64,000 nucleotides of DNA from Numida meleagris (taxonomy: Eukaryota; Chordata; Aves; Galliformes; Numididae). Made by a program: the position numbers and the translations under genes. Each line of letters begins with the position of its first letter. The stretch's first letter is position 1. The DNA lies in NCBI RefSeq assembly GCF_002078875.1, contig NC_034424.1, forward strand, positions 3,114,092 through 3,178,091. Direction: 5' to 3'. A model generated the notes under the pieces. The model searched no databases. It was not told the DNA's origin and saw nothing but the letters and a program-made list of their open reading frames with translations. Positions 10,861 to 21,100 of this stretch are shown here, one piece after another.

Positions 10861-12154
10861 CATCGCACTACCAGCAAGAACATTTCCTGGTGTGCTTAAA
10901 GGGACATAAAAGCTTGTCCAGCAAACGGACGGAGCTGTTGTTCACCCCAGCCTGTCACCGGGTACACAGCTCAAACAAAGCATCTGTCATCTGCTTCTCA
11001 GAGACTGGGAAGAATAACACTAACATAACACATGCTGTGCCACGCATTGGTGGGACAAGGCAGGGCGAGGGTGCCCGGCTGTGTTTTGTCTGCAGCTCTT
11101 CCAGGTTTCAGGCAAGGAAAGGAAAAAGGAAATCTCTTGTCCTTAGCCCTTCCCCTGCCACAGCCCAGCAGACTGTGGGCTGATGCTGCAGAGCTGTGTG
11201 TCTCACTGGGGTGCCCCCACGCGATGTTGTGATCGTCTGCCAAGTGAGATTAAGGGCTGCGATGAGATAGTTTTGCTTCCGCTCTTCACCTGGAGAAGGA
11301 ACCTGCCTGGTTGTACGTATGTGTTCGGTTTTTGAAGGCGGTGTAATAAAGGAAAAATGGATCCAATGAAAAGCGCGTTGCGAGCGGCTCATTTTGTTAT
11401 TAAAAACACTTCATCTTCTCCCCTTGGTGGCAGATTGTGTTTTATGGCCGGTGGGAATTACACTCGCTGTAACGCAGTGGCTGCACGACCCCTTCAATGC
11501 TGTCACGATGGGGAGGGCAGATCTGATCTCTTGGGCAGGTCTCATGCAACTTCATCTAACGCTCTCTACCCAGCCCATGAACAAACCCTGGAGTTTCTTA
11601 CATCCACGTGCAGCTCCCGCACTTTCTGCGTGCGCTTTCAGTTCTGTGTGGCTGTACAGGTGCCGCGTTCACCGGGGCCGGGAGGAGATCTCACTCCGGC
11701 TGATTTTGCTAAACCCTGAAAAACGTCTGCGTAGGAACAGCGCGTTTACACGGAGCCCAAGGGGAGCGGCGCAGTTCTGCGCTCGGCTTGCAGAGATCTC
11801 CGTGTGTCAGCAGCACGTGCAGGCCCTCCCTGCCGCGCAGCGCAGCGTGCTGACCTGGGGGAAGCTCCTTATGACTCGTGCTCGTCTCGGAGGACGCGGA
11901 GCAGCTCTTGAAACGAGCTGCCGGCTGATCAAACGCACGCAGTCCTTGCAAAACAACTGCCGTGCTGCCAGACCCACCCTGGTGCTTTAGGACAAGCTAC
12001 AATCTCAGGGCAGAGGCATGTAAGCTGTGAACGTTTGTTCTGGGCGGCAGCCGACAGCCACGGTTTGGAAAGGGGACGAGCAGGAGAGGGTTCCTTCATC
12101 CAAGGGGGGAGAGCTACAAAAGTGAAACTACAGCCAGATGCTTTGAGTCCTTTC

Positions 12155-12345
12155 CATTGTGTAGCTTAAGTGATTTTTCTGGGTCATTACTCAATGCGAG
12201 GATTTAAAGTTATTTCATTTTGCACAACTAATTACTCGCCTGGTAATTTTGGATTACAATCAGCGGTGCATAAGGTCGCTTAGCAGCCTGAGTCACAGCA
12301 CATACTTGAGTTAAACTAAATTTCATGGCAACCAGCTAGATTGTT
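12155..12345. promoter_or_regulatory. AT-rich block, possible conserved noncoding element
   Basis: Non-repetitive AT-rich sequence between GC-rich flanks, with homeodomain-like TAATTA at about 12230 and a TGAGTCA AP-1-type site at about 12289. It resembles the conserved enhancers common around neural genes. Conservation cannot be tested here. Confidence 0.25.
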
Positions 12346-13530
12346 TTTTTCCTCCTCTGAACAAAATGTCAAAATCTGAGGGTTTGAAATAAACATAATG
12401 ATCTAAACCACGGGCAGGGAGAGTGCTCTAAAGGTAACAGAGTGCTGGTTTGCAGGAGCTGATCTCAAGGATGGGGAAATTCTAAGTGCTCTACTTCTGA
12501 CCAAGCAGGTATAAGGGAAGGCCGATACCACCTGTAACAGGTGCAGAGCTCGCCTTTCTTCATGCACCTGATCGTGTCTAGGAATTGAAAGCTGAAGGTT
12601 TCCATGGACTGTTCATGGCAGTACCAGACCTGAAGAGAGAGGATTCCGAGTGTGCCAGGACAGCAGGGATCCACAGACCCTGCTCTGAAGGATACAGCTG
12701 CTATTGCAGCAGACCCCTAGGCTGCATCTTATGGCTTATGTTTCATGAAGATCTCTGTCTAAACTGCTCAGTTCACAAGAAAGCATGAAATCTGTAACCT
12801 CTTACAGGGAAACACATCCAGCGACACACGATCCGAGGGAGATAAGCAAGCAGAGGGTGATGGATGGTCAGGAGGCCTTAGTGAATGTGACAGCAGCTGT
12901 CAGCACAGCCCCTCCTGCTTTACTGAGTGAGCAGCTGCCGAGAGCGAGCATCTTTCAGACCTTACACAGCACTGTAACAGGCTGGTACTGAAAACCTCTT
13001 CATCTCCACCCTTGCACGCCCTGAGCACACCAGCCCCGCTCCCAGGTCCCTGTGGCATGGGAGAGGTGAGCTCTTCCCAGCTGGAGAACACGCATCTCCC
13101 ACGCTGGGGCTCAGCTCGTCTGCAAGGTGCGAAGGAAAAGAGCTGTCATTCAAATGCCTGCCAAGACGAGACCCTCCGCATTACTGCTGATAACGTCTCC
13201 ATTTTCTTTAAGTGCCACAGCACTTACAGACATTTGTTCTGCATTTTATGTATCGCAGTGGGAGCAAGCGAGCTAGAGCGGCGCTCAGGAAATCCCGCTG
13301 GGGCTGTCAGATGGTGCTGCTGGAGCAGCTCTGCCCTTTTCCTCGCCAAGCTCTGCTCCTCGTCCAGCCAGGGAGCAAGCAGGTCCATGGCACACCTGTG
13401 CTGGTGAACGGAGCAGCCCCACAGGTGTAGTGGCTGGATGGAGGGACACTTCTATTTTCTACTGTGCATTTTGGGATGGTTTTTCTGTGACTGCTCTATC
13501 TCCAGTTTTATGCTTGGCTGTGCCCTCAGA

Positions 13531-13745
13531 GAACTATAGAACCACTGAATGGTCGGACTGGAAGGGACCTTATGCCCCCCCCAGCCCCACACCCTGCTGT
13601 GAGCTGGCTGCCCCCCTCAGCTCATGCTGCCCAGGGCCCCATCCACGGCCATGGGCACCTCCAGGGATGGGCACCCACAGCTCCGGGCAGCAGTGCCAAG
13701 GCCTCACCGCCCTCTGAGTAAGGCAATTCCTCCAAAATCTAACCA
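13531..13745 (-). repeat. CR1 LINE 3'-end fragment
   Basis: The start near 13531 reads as the reverse complement of a CR1 3' end ('..tatagaaccactgaatggt..ggaagggacctta'). GC-rich CR1-like sequence follows to about 13745, including a 'ccagggatgggcacccac' segment typical of this family. It is degenerate and 5'-truncated. Confidence 0.7.
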
Positions 13746-14754
13746 AAATGTCCCCTCCCAGCCTCTTGCCCAGCCCCAGCTTGCACATAGGGAACAGGAA
13801 AGCCCTGACGCCGTGCAAGCACCGCTCAGCCCCAGCCAGAGCACCGTGCTGTCAGCACCTCCTGTTAGCCACAGACGCCAGGCACGGCACCACGGGGGCT
13901 GCTGTGAGGCCGGTTTGCCCCATCCCAGGCAGACCTGGCCCGATCTTAAACGCTGCAGGGGATGGCCTGGGTTGTCACGCTGGCCTTAGCTGCCAAATGA
14001 AGATGTTCTCACAACTGGTGAGAACTTAATGAGGAATCGTCAGCATTAAGCACTGCCTTCAATGATGGGAAAAACGGATGCAGGCTCCAGTGGCACAGAT
14101 CGATGGCCGGGTCGATCTGCAGGTCCCCGCTTGGAGGCCCCTCCGCCGAGCCAAAGCACTGCTTGGCTGCACAGAGCCCAGGCAAGCAGGCCCTGAAAAT
14201 GGGATTTTAATCACTCGGTATGAAATAAAACTGGGGGTCGGTTTGGTTTGTTTACACCGTTCCTAGGGGAGAGCCTGGGGAAGTGGCTGCGTTTGCCTGA
14301 GCAGCAGCTGCGTGGGCAGCAGCCCCGGCCTCCCCACCTCTCCCGTTTGCAGGATTCACTCCTGCACACCCTTGGGACGTGGCAGGCAGCTCCACTGCAG
14401 AACAGGGCTCTGCCTCCCAGGAATCCCCACGAATCGCCCCAAGCAGGGCAGTGTGGGGCTACCCTCCCCATCCCTGTCCCTAGGATTCTCCCACTGCCCC
14501 AGGAGGAAGCTCGCTCCCAGGCTGCTTGAATGCTGTCCCCGTTTCCACAAGTGGAGCAGCCCATAAATGCTGGCAGTGCCTGCAGCTTGCTCGTCCCAAG
14601 GGCACAAACCCTCTGCCAGCCCCGCAGGAGCCACATCCCTTTCTCCCCCACATGGCTGCAGAAATGGATGCCCAGATGCTAAGCCATGTCACTGGCCGTG
14701 TTCTCCGTGAGCTCTCAACACACTGATCGTGCTCTTTCCTGGCAGCGGCCTGTT

Positions 14755-14945
14755 CCCGAGGCCCACGAGTTGATTTATGAAGTTGATTACAATATTAAAA
14801 TAATTCCGCACGATGCTGCGAGCATGCCACAGCATGCATTCTGATCATATTCGGTGCCGTTTCAATTAGCTCAAGCCTCTCCTCTCCCCCTGCTTTGCTT
14901 GCTAACAAATTGCACTCATCCTGGCCTTGCTGTTGTGTTTATGGG
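14755..14945. promoter_or_regulatory. AT-rich block, possible conserved noncoding element
   Basis: This contains TTGATTTATGAAGTTGATTA and a TTAAAATAATT stretch, flanked by GC-rich intron. No repeat family was recognised. Calling it regulatory is inference from composition only. Confidence 0.22.
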
Positions 14946-16257
14946 AGATGATGTGCACACACACTCGGAGCAGTGCTGGAAGGAGCAGTGGGAGCCCAGC
15001 AGGCCAGAGCTGTTTCTGAGCTGAGAATGCATCCAGAACCGTCTAGCTGGGGCTATTTATCCAGATCCTCCCTAAAACACTGCTAAAATGAGGGTAAATC
15101 ACGGGAGAAGCTGGGAATAAAAGCCATCTACCATCACCAGAAAGGTCTGCCCCTTCCCTGGGATTTCTCCAGGAGAGAGCCCTGGGCTCCCCGTGATGCT
15201 CTGCCCATGAAGCAGCATCCCTGGTATATCTGCAAGAGCCCTGAGCATCCTCAGTCTGTTCCCAGGAGCCTTTCCTGGCCATCAAGCAGCCAATTACAGA
15301 ACTTGCTCCTTCCACAGTAGCAATGGCCCCAGAGATGAAACTCACCAATCCTGCTGGCTGCCAAAGTCCCATGCCACAGAGAGAGCCGCGCACAAAGAAC
15401 AACATCAGTGCCAACACCTGCTGCCTAAATAACACGGCACACCAGAGACTGAACGCTCACGTGCAGAACGGGACCGTCCTGCATCCCCCCCTGCATCCTG
15501 CAGGATTTGGAGCAGGAGCTGCTCCCCACAACCCAGCTGCAGAGGGCTGAGCGTGACTGAACGCATCCCCGCATCACAGTGCATCAGCTGCACAGCCCCG
15601 CAACGCTCCCCTCCTGCTGAACAGGGGCAGTGCTTTGGCAAACTCCACTTATCACTCTTTAAAACCAAAACAAACGAGTACGGGATGTTACAAGCACGCT
15701 TCCAGGAGCGCTGCGCTGGGAAGACGGGGGGAAAATGAACAAGAACGCGCTGCAGGAGCTGGGCTGCACTGACCACGGCAGCACACAGGATGGGATGGAA
15801 CCAATGGAAGAGATGGAAGCGCCTGCCAGCTCCCGAGCCCCGCAGCGTGCCCTAAGGAACATTGCAGACACTTTCAAGAGAAAAACATCAGGAATATCCC
15901 GAGCTCCCTGGAGGAGGGAGATGGATTGGCAAATGGAAGGCTACAGCGATAAGGGAGTTTTTATAAACATAACCTAATTGTATTACTTCAAAGTCCTGAA
16001 GTTTATTGCCCTGTTTAATGATGTGTCTCGTTATTTATAGTGTAGCACAATGAGTCTGCTATTGATTTAATACACTTCCTTAAAGACTGTCATTGTCACA
16101 AGCAATAAAACGAAGCTATTCTCAGACAGCTCAATTATGTCACATCTCCATAAACCCACCCGCACCCCCGGCTCAGGGCACGGCGGCAGGGGCTGGGGGT
16201 GAAGCCATGGCAAAGAGCAATGGAAGCACGCGGCGCTCAGGGCACTGCCCTCCTCAC

Positions 16258-16437
16258 CTTTCTGGTACTGGAGCCACAGCTGCTGCTGCACCTTCTTGCT
16301 GGGGAAGTGGATGGTGCAGCTGAACTCGGAGCCGTACAGAGCCTCAGCGATGTAGTGGGAGCCAAACTGCTGGATGAAGGAGAGCAGCTCCTCCCTGCTG
16401 CTGTCCTTGCTCAGGATCTTCAGGATGTTGGCGAAAC
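16258..16437 (-). CDS. ASTN2: ASTN2 exon, MACPF domain core
   Basis: This 180-bp internal exon is the last ASTN2 exon in transcript order within the window. The acceptor is CAG before 16437 and the donor is G|GTGAGG after 16258. It contributes two bases of a split Gly codon, 59 codons (FANILK...QLWLQYQK) and one base of the next codon. It carries the MACPF-family signature region FGSHYIAEALYGSE. The family pattern is roughly [YW]G[TS]H[FY]x6GG; here the first position is F and the final GG is GS. ASTN2 is an integral membrane glycoprotein of neurons that controls surface levels of ASTN1 and synaptic proteins during glial-guided migration and at synapses. The next exon (after QYQK) was not found. 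Confidence 0.95.
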
Positions 16438-17343
16438 CTGCGGGAGCGAAGCACGGGATGGATGGGGGAACTGCGGCACACAGCCCCCAGGGGCACAGAG
16501 CTGTTCCCCCCTGCACTGCTGGGGTTGGCATCAGCTGCCACAACGCACAGCCTGCGGCTTAACGGGGCTGCGGCTCTGCCATCCTGCAGTGATTCCTCTC
16601 CCCAAGTGATTCTTCACAGATTTCCAAGGATGCACATGTGTGTGCACGCAAAGCCCTCCCACGAGCTCGGGCCATCCTGCGGGATGCAGGGACATGGGGC
16701 AGTGCTCTCCTCAGGGGATGTGCATGGCATGGCCTTTGCAGGAACCATAACCACGGTGTTGTCTTGGTGCAAGGATGGATTTATCACAGAGGACACCGCA
16801 GGCCACCCCCAGCACAAATACCCTGCACGACCACTGACTAGGGTTAGAAAAGCTGGGGACAGCCCAGGGACCCATGGAGCCGGGCTGCGGCAACTCCGCA
16901 CCAAGGCAACGCCTCCTGCAAAGCCACGCAGACAGCTGGGACGTGACACGGGGCAGTGCCACCCACCCCGACTGCTCCGCAGAGCCCACAGATCACGGAG
17001 GCGCTGCTGGAGAGGGCCCCTGTCACCGCTGTGGTTCTGCGGCAGAACTGAAAACACTGCAAGGAAAGATGTCGCATCTGTCACCCAAACGAGGTTATCT
17101 GCCCGCCTGGTTGATTGAAGGAGAAGGCTGGTGGAAGGGAGAAGCTGGAAGAATTCGTTGTGAGCTGACCCCGAAGCCTTCGTTCAGCTCCAAGCAGGTT
17201 GCTTCGTTCTGGGGCGGTGCAGCCTGGCTGTGCTAGATCTTTTCTTTTCCTGGGTGTGGATTTTTTTTGTTTTTGTTTTTTTTTTTCCCATTTAAAAATA
17301 GATCGATTTCTTAAATAAAAAATGCTGTCTTGAAATGGAAAAG

Positions 17344-17428
17344 CAAAACATTTCAGGTCAAAACAAAACGTTTCAGCATTGCTGAAACAAAACGCGTCGT
17401 TATCAAAATGTGGAAGCGAAATGTTTTG
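17344..17428. repeat. Nested inverted repeat (two-tier hairpin)
   Basis: The outer arms are CAAAACATTTC (17344-17354) and its exact reverse complement GAAATGTTTTG (17418-17428), 11 bp each. Inside them GTTTCAGC (17370-17377) and GCTGAAAC (17381-17388) form a perfect 8-bp stem with an ATT loop. The spacer repeats related words (AAAACGTTT, GAAACAAAACG). It could be a relic of a small palindromic transposon or a folded intronic RNA element. I do not recognise the family. Confidence 0.7.
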
Positions 17429-17751
17429 ACGGCTGCAGGATCCTCCCGCCTGCCCCTTCCTCAGCTGCCATCCTTGTGTGACAGGACCTGCATTCCCAGA
17501 CAGCCTGGGTCCCTGTAACACTACAGATGTGCTCTTTGTCATATATGTGTGTATACGTGCGCACACAGGAATCCCCGCTGTGGTGATGCCCAGCAGCTCC
17601 CGCTGGCTCTGCCTCCAGCCCCGTGTGCCAGCCAGTGCCCGCCTCCCTGCCTCAGTTTCCCTCCTGCAAAAATGAGGCAGGCCACCACCCAGGGCCGTGG
17701 CGGGGTCCCCATCCCTGCAGGTATCTCAGTGGGTTGCTGATGGGACTCGGC

Positions 17752-17822
17752 AGGGTGGGCTGATGGTCGGACGTGGCGGTGATGGTGGACTTTCCAACCC
17801 AAATGATTTCATGACTCTGTAT
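17752..17822 (+). repeat. CR1 LINE 3'-end fragment
   Basis: This follows the standard CR1 3' end, 'gatggt(c/t)gga..', then 'tttccaacc..aatgatttcatgactctgt', on the + strand. It lies just outside the ASTN2 exon at 17848. Confidence 0.65.
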
Positions 17823-17847
17823 CCCCCGTGCACTGAGCACCCCTCAC

Positions 17848-17952
17848 CTGAAGAGAGGGTGATGGAGCTGAGCTTCACGCGGTACAGGTTGCTCCTGACC
17901 CGCCAGTGCTGCACCATGGGGTAGCCCATCGCCTCGTCGTACTTGATGTCTC
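17848..17952 (-). CDS. ASTN2: ASTN2 exon, MACPF domain
   Basis: A 105-bp exon. The acceptor TTTGCAG precedes 17952 and the donor G|GTGAGG follows 17848. It supplies two bases completing a Gly codon, then 34 codons (DIKYDEAMGYPMVQHW...ITLSS) and one base. The product is part of the ASTN2 MACPF-like domain. The phase joins the exons on both sides without a gap. The exon upstream in the transcript is only 79 bp away. Confidence 0.95.
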
Positions 17953-18031
17953 CTGCAAAGGAACAGCCGGCGTTCAGCCCCCGCGGCCGCCTATGGGGGA
18001 ATGCTCTGTGGCCAGCGGGGTGGGCTCGTAC
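17953..18031 (-). other. ASTN2: ASTN2 mini-intron, 79 bp
   Basis: The donor is G|GTACGA and the acceptor is CTTTGCAG, giving one of the shortest plausible vertebrate introns. Reading phase across it is exact (ACC G|GA GAC), which supports both sites. Confidence 0.9.
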
Positions 18032-18156
18032 CGGTGAGGAGCTGGAGGTCGGGCAGGGGCTCGGAGAGCACTCCACGGCACTGCTCCTCCACGGGCAGCG
18101 GGATCACCAGCAGCCCATCAGCCAGCTGCGGGAAGTCCTTGATGAAGTTGTTCTCC
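18032..18156 (-). CDS. ASTN2: ASTN2 exon, MACPF domain
   Basis: A 125-bp exon. The acceptor CCGCAG precedes 18156 and the donor G|GTACGA follows 18032. One base completes an Arg codon, then 41 codons (ENNFIKDFPQLADGLL...LQLLT), then one base of Gly. The sequence is nearly invariant across ASTN2 proteins as I recall them. It contains one cysteine (VEEQC). It lies in the MACPF domain, after the exon encoding HGYNNRSQHV. Confidence 0.95.
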
Positions 18157-21100
18157 CTGCGGAGAGAAAAAGACAACTGCAAAGCAAGGATGCAGGCTGC
18201 GGCCGGGCGGCACGGCCCAGGGACACCTCCAGGTGGGTTCCTGGGAGCAGACCAAGCAGGGATGGGGTTCCCTCTCTGCCCCACCCGCGGGCTGCGGGGT
18301 GATGCTTAACGAGCTCCCCGGGGCTGCAGCTCTCTGCTTCCAGCAGAACCGCCGCCAGCCTGGGGACCTGCCTGCTGCTTTTGGCCCGGATTCCCAAAGC
18401 GTGCTGCGGGAGGGACGGGAGGCAGCACCGAGAGGAAAGCAGCCCAATTTGCTCACGTCCCACCACGTGGAGCTTCGTGCTGCTCACCCAGCAGTGCCAC
18501 GGGCACGGCTCAGCTCAAGGGTGAATGGGGACAAAAAAGTCCACGTGCAGGCAGATGCCAGAAAAAACCAAAGAGCGCAGCTCAGGCTGCAAATTCACCA
18601 AGTGTGGGATCTTTCCTAACCTTGGCAGGTGTAACATTGTATAATAGGCCCCTAATGAATTGTTTCTAGAACAACTATAGCGGAGAAATTATTTGAAATG
18701 GCGAGCAGGCAGGGCTGCAAGATGAGCCCCTCCCGGCGAGCCCCGCACTCGCGCAGGGAACGCAGGAGGGGAGATGTTCAATATTGATCTTAGAGACAGA
18801 ATATAGGCCAGGAGGCTCTGCATCCTCCCGGAGCCGCGACAAAACGAGGAGGTTCCTGCAGAACCAGGTCAGCCCTCAGGCTGGCACCGCCTGCCCTTTC
18901 TCTGAGCAGATTTCCTCCCATCACCTCCAGCTTTGGCCCCCACCGGCCCTATTTCCCCCCTCCTGCACCCATCCACACCCAGGGGATGCTCTGACATCCT
19001 GCTCGGAGGGACATGGTCACCTCCAGGGGTGCAGGTGCGGTGTGACACTGCGCCTCCTGGGGCCTCCCCACCGCTCCAGGCCGGATGCAGGCAGCACAAC
19101 ACACAGGGATACAGGAGGAGCAGGGGATGCGTCTCCCTGCCCCGCATCTCAAAGCTTCCAGCACCCGATGGAGTCTCAGGAGCTTCACTTCAGGCACTGC
19201 CAGGGAAAAAGTGTTTTATTTGTCTGCAGGGAAAAACCTCTTGCTCACACGCGCGCTCACAAATCTCCCATTGATCACACACGGGATCCCCAGTGGCGGA
19301 GCAGTGATTTGCTGTTCCAAGCCCTTTGCTGCCTGAGCAATGCAAATGGGGAACTGCAATCCCAGTGCATTCCCTACACCCGGGCGAGAAGAGATGCTAC
19401 GTGCGGGACACAGCCCAGCCTGCAGTATGACAGCGTGTCACCCGCAAGAGACAGCAAGGGACAGGCAGCAGAGGTGTGCCCAGCCCTGTGTGCTGCCTCC
19501 AGCGTGCACAGGGACGAGGGGACACTGGGGACACTGCCCCAGTGGGGACAGGAGCTGTGCTGAGGCAGCAGGAGCAGTGCACGCGGAGCGAGGCCGATCT
19601 GTATGCACGGCTGCTGGTCACCGCTGACGCCTCTGTAAAAAGGTATTTACCAAAAAGCCACACTCTGCAGTGCTGCTCGCTGTAATGCCATTTGCTTTAA
19701 CTGCTCCGCAGTCCAAAGGCTGGGAAAAAACAAGGGCCAAGTGCAAGCGGGTCCTGCGCGTACAGACGTGGGTGCGCACATGCTCACAGCAGCGTTAGAA
19801 GCCCGAATTTCAGCAGCTCAATGGCCCTTTTCTGCATCTCCTCCCTCCCCGACCCAAAGCTGTTTCTCTCCTGGAGTGCAGCTCGGCACCAGCTCCACCG
19901 CACGCATCCTGCTGTGTGCCACCACTGCGACCGCTGCGGGCACCGCAGAGCCACCGCGCTGGGGAGGGCTGATGGGGGAACAGCCAAAAACCACGCTCCG
20001 GCCGCAGCGAGCCGGGCAGTGTGCTGAGGGCCAGCAGCCGGCAGAGGGCTGCAGCTCCTCTTCCTCTCCTCCTTATTAATAACCCTGCGGTTACCGTCGC
20101 CCTCCATGCACAAACCGAGAGTTTCTGCCGGCTTTCTGCACCCAGTGGAAGCACTGAGCAGAACCACGGTGCTCCGGGCTCTGACAGAACCACAGGGGAG
20201 GGCTGGAGGGCTGGAGGGAGGGACGCAGCCCTGTGCCCGTGCCCTCTGGGCCTGCGGACGCCCACCAAGCCCTGTGTATTCCAGTGGGATCAGGGGAAGC
20301 AGCAGCACAGCGATCTGCTCCCAGGTCCCTGCAGCATCCTCCTGCCCCTCGTCCTGCCTCCAGCACCTCACACCGCTACCTCTCAGGAATGCACACGGAC
20401 CCAATGCATGAGCTCACAGCGCTCCCGCTGGGGAGGTGCACGGCTCCTGGGGCAACTGACGGATCCTGGGTCACTGCTGAGAGAAATGTTTCTCCCTCAC
20501 TGCCCCAAACCCCCCAGCCTGCAGCCCAGAGCGCTTCCCCACTGCGTCCCTGCCCCCCTGCCCTTCTGAAACTGCGTACATGCACTGGGGAATTTTGGGG
20601 GCAGCTTGACCTTAAACAACAGCCCCAAGGTCATGCCATCAATCCGTGATGCAGTGGAGTGCAGAGCTGCAGCCCTGCAGCACCGTATCACACAGCCAGC
20701 AGGAAGCCAGCAGGGGGACTGAGGCATCCCACGGCGTCCCATGGATCTGCAGTGACTCTAGGGATGTCCTGGATGGGGCCACGGCCCCACGTCAAGCAGT
20801 GGCAGCGAGCCGAGGAGCCGACAGCGGATGCACACAGCGCATCGTGGTGGATGGGCAAATAAATTCAGCAAGGGGCAAAAAAAAGTTGTTAAAAATCAAA
20901 AAAAAAAATGACCCCGCGAGCGATCACGGATGCCCTGAAGCGTGAGATTTAATTACCCTTATCTAAGCCGGCACAGCTACAAATGTTAATCACATTATCA
21001 TCCAGGGTGGCTATGTTCTGTGCAGCGTCGGTGCGAGGACTGTGCTTTCTGCACTGCTCTGCTATGGGCGTCAGGGAGGATGCCTTCTCCTGCAAGAAGA

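Larger units (their letters stand above)
8856..16257. other. ASTN2 intron 3' of TRIM32
   Basis: This is about 7.4 kb between the TRIM32 3' end and the lowest ASTN2 exon found. No ASTN2 exon was recognised; the next expected segment (after the exon ending in ...LQYQK) should lie beyond coordinate 1. Contents seen: G-rich tracts at 9342-9650, AT-rich blocks (about 9900-10170, 12155-12345, 14755-14945), two possible distal poly(A) signals, and a CR1 tail near 13531. A 198-codon + frame at 11394-11990 has no recognisable domain and looks like chance. Confidence 0.5.
16438..17847 (-). other. ASTN2: ASTN2 intron (1,410 bp)
   Basis: Bounded by donor G|GTGAGG (exon 17848-17952) and acceptor CAG (exon 16258-16437). 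It contains a T-rich stretch (17260-17290), a nested inverted repeat at 17344-17428 and a CR1 tail near 17752. Confidence 0.9.

Noticed and set aside
11394..11990. 198-codon + strand frame downstream of TRIM32
   Set aside because: No domain, signal peptide pattern or repeat-family similarity recognised. Frames of this length occur by chance in GC-rich avian DNA.
1..16257. Search for the next downstream ASTN2 exon on the - strand
   Set aside because: No match to the expected continuation after ...LQYQK was recognised. It probably lies outside the window.
18784..19563. 259-codon + strand frame
   Set aside because: Low-complexity, Pro/Ser/His/Gln-rich translation without recognisable motifs, in the large ASTN2 intron.
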